From contig OZ024891.1 in assembly GCA_964017195.1 (NCBI GenBank), forward strand, positions 4,955,494-5,019,493: a stretch of 64,000 nt of DNA, given 5' to 3'. Source of the DNA: Siderastrea radians. Lineage: Eukaryota; Cnidaria; Anthozoa; Scleractinia; Rhizangiidae. Position numbers and translations under genes: made by a program. The notes under the pieces were generated by a model. That model did not search any database. It had not been told where the DNA came from and worked only from the letters and a program-made list of their open reading frames with translations. Below, in pieces: positions 16,201-27,831 of the stretch. Position 1 is the first letter of the stretch. The number at the start of each line of letters is the position of its first letter.

Positions 16201-17115
16201 CAACTCTATATGTCTTTGGGGTTGAAACTAACAAAGATTCATAGAGCTCTCGAATTCAATCAGAGTCCATGGTTGAAACCTTACATCGATTTTAATACAA
16301 AAAAGAGAGCAGAGGCAAAGAACTCTTTTGAAAAGGATTTTTTCAAGTTGATGAACAATTCGGTGTTCGGAAAGACGATGGAGAATCTGAGAAAGCGACA
16401 GGACATTAAACTTGTAACTGATAAAGAAAAACTTTTGAAGTGGGCCAGCAGACCGAGTTTCATAAGCAGCAAAATATTCAATGAGGATTTAGTTGCCGTT
16501 CATAAAATCAAAACAACTTTGACATTGAACAGACCGGCATATGTTGGAATGTGCATCCTAGACTTATCAAAAACATTGATGTATGATTTTCATTACAATT
16601 ACATCAAAAGTCAGTATGGTGACAAAGCTCGGTTGCTGTTCACAGATACTGACAGTCTGACATATGAAATTGAAGCAGATGATGTTTATCAAGATTTTTG
16701 GAAAGATAAACATCTATTCGATAACAGTGATTATCCAAAGAATAGCCCGTTTTTTGATAACTCAAACAAGAAAGTCATTGGAAAATTCAAGGACGAAGCA
16801 GCAGGAATTCCAATCGTGGAGTTTGTTGGTTTGAGGTCAAAAATGTATTCTTACATGAAAGACAATAAACAGGGTAGTCGCACAGCAAAGGGAATAAAAA
16901 AGAATGTGATAAAACAAAAAATACAACACGACAATTACAAAGATACGCTTTTCAATAAAAAGCAGATGCGTCACACGATGAGACTAATCAAAAGTGAAAA
17001 ACATCGAATTGGTAGCTATGTGGTGAATAAAACATCACTCAGCTGCTTCGACGACAAAAGATATATTCATAAAAATGGTGTGACAAGTTATGCTTACGGT
17101 CATAATAGACTTTGA
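13267..17115 (+). CDS. Protein-primed family B DNA polymerase (PolB)
   Basis: 1282 aa. The N-terminus (1-145) is low complexity with PxPAPR motifs and a 44-residue tandem duplication. A C2H2-like finger lies near 411-432. The ExoI motif FVIYADFEAI is near 462-471. A Cys/His-rich insert (CHIC..., RDHCHVTGKYRG.AH..C) is near 563-597. Polymerase motif A YLDANNLYGWA is near 866, motif [11 protein letters not shown] near 1028, and motif C LFTDTDSL near 1125. Long N-terminus plus TPR-type spacing is usual for Polinton pPolB. The last 54 codons lie inside the right TIR, so its 3' end is duplicated at the left terminus. Replicates linear element DNA. Confidence 0.96.
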   Translation: MEKSNNNIMNKKYLKKLSKSELIKLLLKQEKKPVPIPRPPIPTSRKSVKQMAKEYEENIILPPPEFRDDYKPVPAQRTYKPRPPIPTSRKSVKQMAKEYEENIILPPKESRDDYKPVPAPRTKKLLDKPIPAPRTKIEQTDKALKGYTKSYEISIKNNKDPLAQMQNTRKAIEHHVIALLNEMKGLKYVETLKITFEKQNGDKLIEKEAYFNAKPQRVTNETEIANLLQITQQQIINMIQQWISEGSAWIIKSVDSHFINVVRYRPLRGSSYIPLPEELQNSAKGIINIKNNDDECFRWCHIRHLLPQNKDPQRIKECDKKYVEKLDYSGIEFPVSVKQYNKIEKQNSINVNVFGYEEGQPYPIYVSKEKFDSCLNLLLITKGEAKHYCLIKDFNKFMHNQTKHNGRKHFCMYCLQCLSSKEHLEKHKVDCIEINGKQSIKMPEPGSKITFTNYRKQLPAPFVIYADFEAITEKVDEKAPQKSCTEQYQKHTACGYGYKVVCCYDDKFSKPIKIHRGEMAIHKFMKDMLAEVKYCQKVERTHFTKPLEMTDEDEESFQRAEECHICKRPYITSDVRVRDHCHVTGKYRGSAHRDCNLNFFLTYKIPVVFHNLKGYDSHFIMQEIGNIVKKNVYFDEEGKKHEMSINVIPCNMEKYMAFMLGQHLVFIDSFQFMSSSLSNLVNNLPAEAFKHTGQVFQGEKLSLMTKKGVYPYDYMNSFEKFEDSRLPKKEDFFSFMNNEHITDEDYQHAQTVWKTFNLKTMGEYHDLYLQSDILLLTDVFENFRKACQQYYGLDPAHYFTAPGLSWDAMLKRTKTELELMSDVDMFQFIEKGMRGGISYIANRYGKANNKYMKNYNPEEASKYIVYLDANNLYGWAMSKYLPTGGFKWLTGEEVDLSKYNDESEKGLILEVDLEYPEELHDLHNDYPLAAKKIKVTEDMLSPYCREIAEKFGVKVGLVKKLVPTLSNKERYVLHYRNLQLYMSLGLKLTKIHRALEFNQSPWLKPYIDFNTKKRAEAKNSFEKDFFKLMNNSVFGKTMENLRKRQDIKLVTDKEKLLKWASRPSFISSKIFNEDLVAVHKIKTTLTLNRPAYVGMCILDLSKTLMYDFHYNYIKSQYGDKARLLFTDTDSLTYEIEADDVYQDFWKDKHLFDNSDYPKNSPFFDNSNKKVIGKFKDEAAGIPIVEFVGLRSKMYSYMKDNKQGSRTAKGIKKNVIKQKIQHDNYKDTLFNKKQMRHTMRLIKSEKHRIGSYVVNKTSLSCFDDKRYIHKNGVTSYAYGHNRL
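13375..13638 (+). repeat. 132-bp in-frame tandem duplication in the polB 5' region
   Basis: Units 13375-13506 and 13507-13638 are nearly identical and encode two 44-residue copies of PRPPIPTSRKSVKQMAKEYE... ending in D(D)YKPVPA(Q/P)RT. The homologous part of Polinton-2 polB shows the motif once, so the duplication is probably recent. Confidence 0.9.
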
Positions 17116-17262
17116 ATATTTTTCAGTCAAAAATCCTAGGAAAAATTTGGTGCGCTCGTACTTTTATCACTCAAATGCGTAAAAATTTGACTGGGAATTT
17201 TTTCAGTCAAATTTAACTGAAAATTTGACTAGTGCGCTCGTACGCTCATTTATATAACTACT
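16952..17262. repeat. Right terminal inverted repeat of Polinton-1
   Basis: 311 bp, reverse complement of 2112-2478 apart from the 56-bp duplication there and one base. It contains the last 54 codons and the stop of polB, then 147 bp of non-coding end. Confidence 0.93.
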
Positions 17263-17268
17263 CAGTCT
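17263..17268. repeat. Target-site duplication of Polinton-1, right copy
   Basis: cagtct, identical to 2106-2111. Confidence 0.9.
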
Positions 17269-17766
17269 TGAAAATGATTCGAAATGAAAGGGAAGCAACG
17301 GTAGGGGCGATTAATTTGATACCTTTGTTTTAAACTCTCCAGATCTTTCTCATTGCTATTATCCGGTATTTGTGATCAGCGGGTTGGTTTCACGAGATCA
17401 TGAGAGGCGTTTACGGGCCACGCGTGACTCTCAAGTTTGATTCAAGAAAGAATCTCAAGTCTAAAGTGGCAAGAATGTTTTAACAATCGAGGAAACAGAT
17501 TTTCCAGTTTTGTGTTTATGTCTCATGTGGTTTCACATCCCGCGGACGATGTTCCCCGATGTCCGCACGTTGCCGGATCCTAAGTTAAGGTGAGTTCACG
17601 TTTTCGCAACGAGCTTAACACAATGACGTTTTTTTTTTCAAATGGATATCATTTACTGCAACTTCACAGTATTTGATCTTAACATCTGTGTTGTGTTTCC
17701 CACTTCACTCTTCACTACTTGGTGAGTGTTACGAAACTGCTTGCAAATTACTTTACAATCCAAGCA

Positions 17767-18129
17767 ATGGATAATACGGAACCTTCGAGAGATGAATTAC
17801 ATCTTGGCGACCACAAAAAAGTTCACTGGGCCTTGAACCTGGAAGAAATTATCTACTTCGCTCCAGATACCGAAGTCAATAATACTCAGTCGATGTTGAA
17901 GAAGTTTAAAATGAAGGCTCGCGCTCTCAGAAGAAATCACATCGCAGGTTTATTGGACGCGTGCGATTGCGACCTTCTTCGGAAGATGCAGGAAATATTT
18001 GAACGATTCGTTCGATCAGGAGGACACTGCAACGACCCAAACACGGAAGACTTGAATGACTTGAACAAGTACTGGGACGAACTTTTCGATTTTTACGGAG
18101 AGTGCAAACCTGGCTTTGAAAACTGTTAA
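17767..18129 (+). CDS. Host multicopy small-protein family, copy 1
   Basis: 120 aa from ATG 17767; the frame is open from about 17719. Core pattern: LGDHKKVHWALNLEEIIYF near the N-terminus, then a Lys-rich MLKKFKMKARALRR segment, then helical ...LLRKMQEIFERFV... and a W/Y-rich end. Paralogues occur at 20310-20675, 63101-63445 (-) and in damaged form near 32558-32865 (-). Conservation of this frame across diverged copies is good evidence for coding. I do not recognise the family and see no signal peptide or membrane segment. A cytosolic helical protein is likely. Confidence 0.6.
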   Translation: MDNTEPSRDELHLGDHKKVHWALNLEEIIYFAPDTEVNNTQSMLKKFKMKARALRRNHIAGLLDACDCDLLRKMQEIFERFVRSGGHCNDPNTEDLNDLNKYWDELFDFYGECKPGFENC

Positions 18130-20309
18130 CTAACTTACTTTAAGGACTGTTGCTTTCCAAGAATATTCCTGGTTTACTGGTTAGCTCAGCTGCTAAGAAA
18201 TGTTATGCGATCGAGAAATATTTATGTCGTGAACTTTTTTAAAGCGTTTCAGCTTGTCTCAATATGGATCAATGACTTATACTTTAGCGCAATGATTTAC
18301 CATTTGTACAAATTTACCTTTATAAATGTGTTATTTAACTGAGAACTGAAAGAAGAGGCCAATTTCAAAATGTATTCATTTTGAACAGAAAATCAAACAC
18401 CTTGTACAAATAATTATATCAAATGTATTCCATAAAAATCAAGGTCGGTAGCAAATGTGTAATTTTTTTTACAACGCAACATTGAAAAAAAAATGTTTTT
18501 CAAACGAGAAGCGTATGTATATTTTTGGGGACTAAGAAGGGTAAGAAAAAAGAGGAAGGGTTACAACAAAAAACAAAACATAAAGGAAAGTTATTTATTG
18601 AAATTTAAAATTCGTTGTAAGTGGCAAAGTTTTGATTGTCAAAGAGAACGTTGATTGTTTTTAAAATGTTTTGTTCCGGAACTGTATGATATTAATGAGC
18701 TTTTATCTGTTATTTTCACACTATGATAAACTGAAATTAAAAAGCAAAAAATTCATAAGTTGTAAACTGGATGTCGTGTGTAGATGATTTTTCTTTTGTT
18801 TTTGGATTATTTTAATTGTTCGGGTTGGACTGCTTTTGGTTGAACTTCCACAGCTAAACTGTAAAACAAACTGATAACACCAAACACATTAGGCCATGTA
18901 GACATCAAGTCAACTTGTCCTGTTTTGTATTGATGATATATCAAAGTATTAACGTCGAAAATGGGCTTTACCTCAGAAAATAATTTATCATCTCTTGTCT
19001 TACCAGTTGTTAAATCTATGTTAAAAGTGGGAATCTGCCTTGTTTTTTAATTGTCTTTTCACTTTCTTTACTAAAGTCTGTGGCAAACGGCAACCAAGCC
19101 AGCCAACTTTCCTCCTTAGAAAATCAGGTGACACAGTTAGTGAGCGTTACATCGAGTACAAAACTTGATTGTACAGCAAAAGGTGGCTCAGCTCAAAGTT
19201 GTTTTATGATCACCAGATCTTTATAATTGTCCCCAGGCGTTGGTCTTTCGTAGGCGCTATCACAACCTCAAAGAGATTAGGTCCCCCGGAGCTGACATTA
19301 ATGTCGATTGTGGTCTGCGACAAAAGAAGAATTAACTAAAGGTTACTTAATTGATCACGACAAATGCAGCATGCAATCCGTCAAAAGCTGCCGTGATAGT
19401 TGTGCTTTTCTTTTCTCGGATTCAAGTTTTTTTTTTTTGCCATATGGCGCCTTAATGACGGAAACAGCCCGCGTGAGTCGAGCTTCACGTTGCTAGCTTT
19501 AGCATGGAAAGATCTACGTGACTGAGACAATTTGTCTTATCTCAATCCATCAGGAAGGTGACAAGGTATAAATATTCAAACTCTATTGTTATCTGTCAGT
19601 TAACTTTTTTAATTTCATTTTCAAAGCCAAATGGTTCGTGTTTTAGTATTTTCCGAAAAGTCACAACGTTGCAAAAAAAAAATTGAGTACGTAATAACCT
19701 CTTGGAGGTAAATTCTAAAAATATGCTTAATTCTGGAATTTTGGACAAAATTCTTGGTGAACACTCTGCTCATTTTCCTTGCTTCTAACAGGCCAACAGT
19801 GGGGAGGGGGTGACAAACTAGCCTTAAACATATTGAGGCCATCTTTCCGTCTCTTCAAAATTTACAAAATTGTCTTGTCATTTACAACCAGAGTTAAAAT
19901 GTATGGAAAGTTTGAAAAAAATTGAACGTCATTCAGATTTTCTCAACGTGAGTTTGAAGTCACGAAAGTCACAAATAAAGTAGAATCTTTAAACCACAAA
20001 AACCAGGGTAACTTTTAAGAGTACAGAAAACTTCATTCTTGAAATAAGGATATTACATTTTCTTTTTTTTTTCAACATCCGCATTCAAGGATCAATTAAT
20101 TTGAAGCGGAACCTCAGATGCGTGTTTACGGAACTGAATCTAAGGTTACTAGTTCGGATCACGTTTTCACTAGATATATTGCTTTTCCGTAAATCGATAG
20201 AATTTATAGCCATTTAGGCTTAAAACATCATGTACCTTGTTTCCGATCGACTTTGTATTTCACCTCTTGGTGGGCAATGGTGCATTGGAAAAGGTGCTTA
20301 AATTTAGCA
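18130..20309. other. Host intergenic DNA between two paralogues
   Basis: AT-rich, with homopolymer runs and short spurious frames only. Parts near 17.65-17.76 kb and 20.25-20.31 kb look like related upstream regions of the two flanking paralogues (tgtrtttc, cttggtg, caatgg). No RNA gene or named repeat is seen. Confidence 0.4.
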
Positions 20310-20675
20310 ATGGCTGTTATCAAACCTACCATGGTGCCTTCGGGCGATGAGCCACATCTTGGCAATCACAAAAAGGTTCAGTGGGCCTTAAACCTGGAAG
20401 AAATCATTTATTACTCATCCGAAACGGAAGGCAAGAATGCACAGCCGATGCTGACGAAATTTAAAAGAAATGTTCTTTCCTTGAAAAACAATCGTTTGGC
20501 AGGTGTATTGGTTATGTGGGATCGCGAATTTTTGCACTGGCTGCAAAACGGATTTGAAAGTATCGTGAGAAAGATATCAAGACATTCCGGCGAAATAAAC
20601 ATTGAAAAATCGGAGGAGAGATACAGTGAACTTTTTGAACTGTACGGAAAATATAAAACTGGCTCTGGAGAGTAA
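20310..20675 (+). CDS. Host multicopy small-protein family, copy 2
   Basis: 121 aa from ATG 20310; the frame is open upstream from 20253 without a better start. Shared core: LGNHKKVQWALNLEEIIYYSSETEG, then MLTKFKRNVLSLKNNRLAGVL, ...LQNGFESIVRKISRHSGE and SELFELYGKYK. It lies in direct orientation with copy 1, 2.5 kb away, so tandem duplication is likely. No function is assigned. Confidence 0.6.
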   Translation: MAVIKPTMVPSGDEPHLGNHKKVQWALNLEEIIYYSSETEGKNAQPMLTKFKRNVLSLKNNRLAGVLVMWDREFLHWLQNGFESIVRKISRHSGEINIEKSEERYSELFELYGKYKTGSGE

Positions 20676-21155
20676 TATAATCTCACAGAACTTGTACATA
20701 TCAGGAAGACCAGAAGTTGTTTTGAAACAAGGTGTACGACCTGGAGAGTGCTGGGCTCGTCAGTAGGCATTGAATGTATTTTCATTTTACTAGCATATTT
20801 TGAAACCCGACTTCACATGAAAAATTACGATTTAATTTATTTTTTTGGAAGATTGAAAGCCAGAAATTTCAAATTCAAAGTGTACTCATTTCAGAGTTTA
20901 CAATTTATTTCAACTACGTGGAAAAGTCCCTTTGCAAACTAATGGTTTGACCCTTCCTGAATAAAGTCAAGTTGGAATTGAATTTATTGACTCCTGGCTT
21001 CATATTAATTCTTTATAGTTTGAGAAATACGGGTTAGAATTTTGTGTTTATTTGTTACCTGGCGTTTTGATCCTCTGAAAAGAACCCGTGACTTACACCT
21101 CACGTTGCCACGTCTGACACGAGAATTTCTTCACGGAGCGTGAGATACGTCTTAA
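20676..21155. other. Host intergenic DNA, nothing recognised
   Basis: AT-rich DNA with no convincing frame or repeat. It ends at the TTAA (21152-21155) that flanks the next element. Confidence 0.4.
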
Positions 21156-22214
21156 AGAGCCAGTGTCACCCAAAGTGCTTTGCGCGGTTGTGTTTTTGTT
21201 TTGAAGTTTGGCTGGCGCGTTTGCTGGACGTTTCGCAAATTATACCCTGCCGCACTGGCCTTTCAGCAAGCTGATATTTACAGTAGTAGTCTCTGAAAAT
21301 AGTAATATCTTCATCGCTAGATGTTACCGGAGAAAACAACTCTAGATCTGACTTTGTAGTCAACGCGTATGGAGCTTTTATAACAACCGATCGATTGATC
21401 GATGGATCGATCGATCGATCTCGATGGACGTAAAACCGGAGTGGCCACTTCCACTCGATATAAAAATAATAAGACAAAAACAAGTAGTAAGAATATTGAC
21501 GTCTTCATCGCTAGATGTCACTGGAGAAAACTTCTTAAAATCTGACTTTGCATTCAATGCGTATACATGGATCTATTACAGTCCGATCGATTGATTGCGC
21601 GATCGATCGCATCGACTGATGTCGATGGACGCAAAACCAGAATAGCCACTTACACTTTTTGTAAAAATAAAACATAAACAGACAGTGAACACAAGGAATA
21701 ATTAAGCAGAACAGCGCAAGCTCATGACCATAAGCATTATTTTGGAGCAAGCCCGTAGCTACTGTTATTTTGTGGTAAACTAAAGTTCCTTCTGTTTTCA
21801 TTCGGCAACGAATGTAGCACTATTTCGGCAAACACAGTGTCAGTACTATTGCTGAAGCCCATAGATGTTTTTTTTTCCCTCCGCTACTGATACACGGACT
21901 CCTTCAGCCGTACAACTTTGTCAGAGCCCGAAGGACTCGGCTTTCGCCTCAACTTTCCTGAACCCTACGAGGCATCCAATTTAAAGATCTCCTTCTCCAC
22001 CGCGAAAACACTTCAGAATTCGGAAATATACAACGAAATCGATACGGCGACACTTAAATGTCAAGTCAAAATTCACACTTGTGCTTTCGGATCGCTAGCA
22101 GCAGCGATGGAAGAAGATAGAAATCAGACTTCACGACAATCAAGAAAATGGCGTATTTTTCATATATGAAAATTGTACCTCGGCGCGCAAAGCACTTTGG
22201 GTGACACTGGCTCT
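21156..22214. mobile_element. Non-autonomous TTAA element (piggyBac-like MITE), 1.06 kb
   Basis: A perfect 31-bp inverted repeat (starting agagccagtgtcacccaaag) occurs at 21156-21186 and 22184-22214. Each is flanked by TTAA (21152-21155 and 22215-22218), the piggyBac-type target duplication. There is no transposase frame. It contains a diverged tandem repeat (21306-21674). Confidence 0.85.
21306..21674. repeat. Two diverged copies of an approximately 185-bp unit with GATC-rich cores
   Basis: Both units run from cttcatcgctagatgt, through a ccgatcgattgat / gatcgatcg palindromic core, to tcgatggacg(t/c)aaaacc and a taaaaataa tail. The core is a run of self-complementary gatcgatc motifs. Confidence 0.75.
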
Positions 22215-22218
22215 TTAA

Positions 22219-22817
22219 CTACTTCCTTATCTCTAATGATACGAAATACTCACATTTTGTGTGACTTCAAAAAGAAATTGACAATTCAGTGATTTAAATG
22301 TGTTTTTTTTTTCAAATTGAGCATTGGACTTAATTTTTCTAGATATCGATGGTTCTAAACTCACTATGCATTCCCGTAGAATATGAACTGATCAAGAAGA
22401 ATTTGCAGCCATTTGAATGTTTTGATATCGACTTCTGCTTGACTTATTATCTAAACATATGTCTAAAAATTTTTGTCTAGGTGGCCTAAGTTCGTGTGGT
22501 CGCGGTGTAAAAATGTGGGGGACTGAAATATCGTATCGACCATGTTGGGAGACGTGTCAATGGGCATATTTTGAGTGTAGTTTATTCACGGAAAGAGATG
22601 TCTTTCTATAATGTATTTTGATTTCGTTTCTCAGTAGTCGCTATTCAGTACCCACCAGGCAGCAATTAACCTAACAGCTTGAGGTTTTTTATTTCTTATT
22701 TTTTCTTTCTGTTTTCTCTTTGAACAACGTATTTTAATTTCGTTAGTATTCCTCTTTACTGACAGACAGATAAATAACAAGGAAATGAATAAAAGGGTCA
22801 GTTTCTTAAGTAGGAGT
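22219..22817. other. Host intergenic DNA, nothing recognised
   Basis: No gene-like frame, RNA or repeat boundary is seen between the TTAA element and the next foldback. Confidence 0.35.
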
Positions 22818-23875
22818 TATAAACTGAGTTGATAAGGTAAATTGACCACAGTACTTAAAAGCTTTCAAACGTAAGACTCTGGTCATAGCGAATCCACTCT
22901 CTCGTCATTCGCTCTGACGAAGGGCTAATGCATGGTTCAATTTTACCTGTTACCATCCCCCCCGGGCAACCCCCGGGACAAGTCCAGCCCTTCAGGCCCG
23001 GGGGTAGGGAATTGTTTGAAACGGTTTTGTCCCGGGGGTAGGGGGGCGGGGCAAATCGAAAATAACTTCTCGTTTTTCTTGTGAAGAACGCCACTAGCTT
23101 ATCACTTCTCAGATGACACAATGGCGCCGGACCGCGTAGAGAAGACTGCCTATTTCCAGGGAAAATCTCTAGAATTTGTAGCAGACTGGTTGGAGAAGAA
23201 TATTCTCTCGAAATTTAAAGCTGTATTCAAAGGCACGTTTATTATAAATTGTTAAACGAAGGTGCGTTTGATGCGTACTCGAATGGATGGCGTTCATCAC
23301 AAACATAGAAATATTTCTTCAGCGTATTTGTATGAAACAGGTGCACGACTTTATATTAAACAGAAGTCTCAGTCCAGTGTTCTTGTGAAACAAGCTCAGA
23401 AAAACTCCTTTAAAATGCTGTCGCCAATTTGCTCACCGGACCTCATTTGTGCATGTGCTATATTTAGAACAAAACACGCGGTGAAGAACATTTCTTTACT
23501 CGCCAGACGAATGCCAGTGCGGTTAGACTTTTTTCTTCAGCTGTTTTCTTTTTCAATGTAGTGTCCATGTTTTTTTAATACTATGTAATATCCTTCGTTC
23601 AGTAAACTCTAGAAAGCGCTTAAGTTCTTGTTGTGCTATTGTACGGAAATCAATTTTGAACACAAAACAACGTATTTGTGGTCGATGAGGAGTCCCGGGG
23701 GTGGGGAATAGACCACCAAGTAAGAAAAAAAATTGCAAATCCCCAGGGGTGTGCCCGGGGGGATGGTAAAAGGTAGAATTGAACCCTGCATAACGCTCAA
23801 AACGTCCGCTTTTGAATTTCTTTACATGCAGAGGCCAATTCACCATATCACCTCAGTTGATAAATACAAATTTTC
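22818..23875. repeat. Imperfect foldback element with G/C-tract inner arms
   Basis: Outer ends (aactgagttgataaggtaaattg at the left; its relative in reverse complement at about 23850-23870) and inner blocks (attgaacc..gcat next to ccccccgggca tracts, about 22930-22990 and 23745-23800) are arranged as inverted repeats about 1.05 kb apart. A related end occurs at about 60009-60040 in this window, so this is a dispersed family. Confidence 0.6.
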
Positions 23876-24195
23876 GAGGTAAAATAATCTATCTCCTCAG
23901 TTTAAAATTCAGTTAAGGCTGATCCCCAACAAAGGTTTCGTTTTGCATCGCCCCCTCTCTCGTGAAAGTGGTATACTTATTAAAGATAGTGATTGGGTCG
24001 GCTGGTCGGTTAAAAAAGGAAAGAAAGGCCGAGAAAAGAAACATTGACGAATTAAGAAATAAATAATTCCAAGCGAGCCTTGATTATATCTTTCCCGTGA
24101 CTGTCATTTTGTTGAGCCGCTAAAACTCTAAAATGTGGTCCTAGATGTCATTATATAAAGGGCTGATCATTTAAATGTCAGAGTCACTTTCAGAT

Positions 24196-27182
24196 GTGTG
24201 CAAACAGGGGGGGCTGGCAGCGAGGTCTGGAACCGAGTTTACATGATCGCCCCAGTAAAGAAATTTGGCCGAGTAGGACTGTGTACTAATTTTATTCAAA
24301 CAAACATGGCGGTGGCGAGGAAGTAGAATTAGCCGAATTAGCCGTTATTTGGTGTACGCGCGTTTGTGTTGGTTCAGCATTATTTCCGTTATTCCAAGTT
24401 TAAACATTCAAGGGAAGGTTTCGATCGCTTTTTTTTTTACCTTTGTTTCTATCTGATTTGGTTGCCCTTTCTGCTTTTTCTGGTACTGATTTTACGAGTT
24501 TTGAAGCATTTTCTGACACATTTCACAGCGGCCAGATTCGCTTTCACTAAGAATTGTCGCTCGAGACTTTGTCCTTGTTTCATTTACATACACTGTAGAT
24601 TTTTCTTTCTTTATAGGAACTACCCAGGAGGTTTTGTTGATCCAAACTATTTTTGTTTTGCCCAAGTTATGTTACTACCTTACAGTTCACAAGAGATTTT
24701 TTCATGTACAGCTCTCTAGGATCGTTAAATGGTGAAAAGCTGAGAGGTGATGTTTATAACACTTTGCTCGTTGACTTCGCCACGTGAGACACAGATATTG
24801 CCTACAGTGTGTAGGTATACCTGATAATAAAGCTCATTATTTTGGAGAAAAAGGTGAAATAATTTTTCATTTAGATTTTGTCTATCACATCTCTGGGGTG
24901 AGAACTGAAACTTTAAGGGGCCAGGTTGCTCAACTGACAGCAATACTTCAGCCAGTCATTTCACATATTTTCTTGGTGACCTTGGCTTCATATATTTCAC
25001 CATGAATGGTTTTGTGGAAAATTGGCATTTGAATTCTGAAGGGACTTGAATTTTTCTTGACAGTGCAGTTGATGTTGAACAGCTTTTGCAAACAAAACAA
25101 TCATTTGGAGGTGGAGTTTGCAAAGGTTCCGACAGTCTGTAAAGTAAAGATACTCTGGCAAACTTACCATCACTTTGGATCTGGCAGGCGTTGGTGATCC
25201 AAGATGCATGTTGATAAATATGTTTTGGGAAAAGGTTTTGGTTGTACAGGGACTTTGACTGATGACATATATATGGACAGCCATGTTAATCATTAATTTT
25301 CTGAAAACACTTCAAAAGGACTGTTGCACACTTAGAGCAACCATGGTTGTCCAGCCATTCTGGGGTTATTTCACATCTCCTTTGTAAACAGTTACTGAAT
25401 GCATGCCAGCCTCGTTTTGACACCGAGCAATACAACACTGTTTTGACCTGTTTTCCCCTACCTTATTGGTAACAGTTCTGAAATAATGATCCTCACAGTT
25501 AAATGCATTTAACTTGAGCAGTTGAAAAAGCAAACTTGATAAAATTCAGTCTCGACCAGGATCAAATTTGCCTTTTCAACTGCTCAAGTTTAAAACATTT
25601 AAAAACTGCAAGCCCTCCTTTATGGCCACATCTGTTACATCAGGCAGTTCACACCTGATTTATTTCATATGTATCCATCTTCAAAAAAACTGAATTCTCC
25701 TTGGCAATTGGAACTGTTTCCTCAGAAGGGACAGTTTAGAACTTTTGCATTAAATGTCTAATACTCCATTATTGCATAGTTCACCTGGTGTTACTGAACT
25801 CAAACTACAAATTTTTCACTGACACTTAAGAAAAATGGGCCTGAATGTCTTTCCTTTGAATTAAGCTTCTTGTACAGGTTACAGGCAAAAGACAAAAAAT
25901 CATATAATTGCAAATCCTTCAATCTTTTCAGATTACCCTAGCAAATATTTATAAACCTTCTCATTGGACAGTTGCATACGTAATGGGGGAAAATGCTTGG
26001 AAATGTGATAGTTCATTGCATTTTCCATTGAATTAAACTTAGCATGTCAGTACAATATATGGAACTAGGGAGTTTTCCTAAACCTAGGTGTATTTACTTT
26101 GCCAGTTCTTTAAGTTCTCTTATCAAAACAAGCAAACCTCAGACAGCTCTGTTTGTAAGGTTAGGCATTCTTCTTTTGTTGGTTGTCCTTTATAGGCTAT
26201 CCTTTCCAGTTGCAAAATTCTATCATCTCAAATGTTCTTATTTTTCTTGTAACTGCAACCAACCAATATATTTGCAGAAACAACTGCCGCCAAGAAACAC
26301 TCAAGCCAAAAAAAGAAGAATTCCATCAAATAAACGTGGTGTTTTACACGTAATTACGCTTACAGCTGTAAATAAGACGCAAAAAACTTGAGACAAGTGC
26401 ATGTGAAAGTTCAAGCAGATTTTTAATACATTCTAAGCCTTCGCATTCGATTTTGTGTCTTCATTGTGAAACAGACTTAAAGAAGACTCGCAATCGAAAT
26501 CTCCTCTTTTCGCTTTGTTGGTTGGAAGATTCTGCAGTTTCCACAGTAAAAAGATTCTTATAAATCTTCCTGAGATGACGAAATCCACAATCATCTGCTA
26601 GAATATAGTTATAATTTGAGCGTAGTTTGTTCAACACTCAACTGGGAAAATCTCAGGCCGAAACTTGTCACTTGCATATTCAAGATTGACTGCTTTACTA
26701 ACCTAAAATAAAGCTGGTCCTTCATTCCATCGAATTTGATGGTCTCAGAAACAGAAATGGATCGAAATGGAAGGTCGAAAGCTGCAATTTTAATGCCATT
26801 TCCCAGGTCGTGGCTGTTGACACCGCGAACGTTTTTAAAGTGTTTTCGATAACACAACCACCACGCTCATGTTCTTGACATAATACACAGCAGGAGTGTA
26901 CACAGATCCAGAATTTAGAGAAATGTGGTGTCCAAACGCTGTACTGTCGCCAAAAATACTAACAGCAAATAAACAATAACAAAAAACGAATTCCTTTTCC
27001 ACAATCGAGTCACCACGAACAAAAAAACACATTCTCGAGTGGTTCGCGCGAGACTTCGTTGCACTTCGCGCATGCTCGTTAGAGTTTTCAAATGATTGAC
27101 AGATTTCTTTACTGGGGCAATCATGTAGAGGCCAAAAGCGGCAAGATCAGAGGTAGCTGCCAGCCCCCCCTGTGTGCAAAGC
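24196..27182. repeat. Inverted repeat pair about 3 kb apart
   Basis: 24196-24272 and 27105-27182 match in opposite orientation with mismatches and a gap (aggggggctggcagc and acatgatygccccagtaaag). They may bound an old foldback or transposon. The interior has no convincing protein frame; it contains the hairpin at 25506-25594. Confidence 0.55.
25506..25594. repeat. Hairpin of about 30-bp arms
   Basis: taacttgagcagttgaaaaa at the left is matched in reverse complement by ccttttcaactgctcaagtt at the right, with a 30-40-bp loop. Probable MITE or fold-back remnant. Confidence 0.65.
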
Positions 27183-27385
27183 ATATCAAACCTGGAAATA
27201 CCCGAGAAAAGGGAGTGGTAAATGAAATCAGAACGTTTTTTTTTGGGGGGGGGGGGGAATTGGGTCGGTCGGGCGATGGGAAAGGAAACATTTTATGGGG
27301 ATGGCCTCACAATTCACAGTTGATCCACAGCGCGACACACGAAATTGTCATCGACCCCGTCTAATTAATTCGCATACTTTTGTGA

Positions 27386-27496
27386 GATCGAACAGCCAAT
27401 CAGAATTCAAGGTAGCTTCGAGAAAACCAGTTCAAGAACCCAGCGGAACTTAAGTTGGTATTCTGGAAGCTATCCTTGAATTCTGATTGGTTAGCC
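27386..27496. repeat. Hairpin repeat containing agccaatcagaattcaagg arms
   Basis: Arms at about 27386-27412 and 27466-27494 are inverted copies (agccaatcagaattcaagg / ccttgaattctgattggtt). Short MITE-like. Confidence 0.65.
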
Positions 27497-27667
27497 AACG
27501 TCACGACGTGATGCAAATTAATTAGACTTGGAGTCACTTGATTGCAGGTCCAGCATCACTGGCAGCACGGTCATTTGAAACATGTTATCAAGACAAAAGA
27601 AGCATGATTTTCACAAATTATACAGCTGCAATCCTTTAGTTTTTATTGACCTATGTTGAAAACATAG

Positions 27668-27831
<164 letters not shown>

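Larger units (their letters stand above)
2112..17262. mobile_element. Polinton-1: complete Polinton/Maverick (adintovirus-like) element
   Basis: The element is 15,151 bp, bounded by inverted terminal repeats that start agtagttata and by the 6-bp duplication cagtct. It encodes packaging ATPase, penton, double jelly-roll capsid protein, adenain-like protease, RVE integrase with chromodomain, and protein-primed PolB, the diagnostic Polinton set. No frame is broken by a stop except at the two junctions proposed here as programmed frameshifts. This suggests recent insertion. The left block (2774-5821) is on the minus strand and the remainder on the plus strand, diverging from a 141-bp intergenic region at 5822-5962. 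Confidence 0.96.

Noticed and set aside
21306..21674. Possible CRISPR-like array or replication origin in gatcgatc repeats
   Set aside because: Only two long diverged units with palindromic cores and no spacers; it lies inside a TTAA MITE in an animal genome.
22855..23121. 88-aa minus-strand frame with Pro/Gly-rich residues
   Set aside because: It comes from the cccggg tracts of a foldback element; no homology seen.
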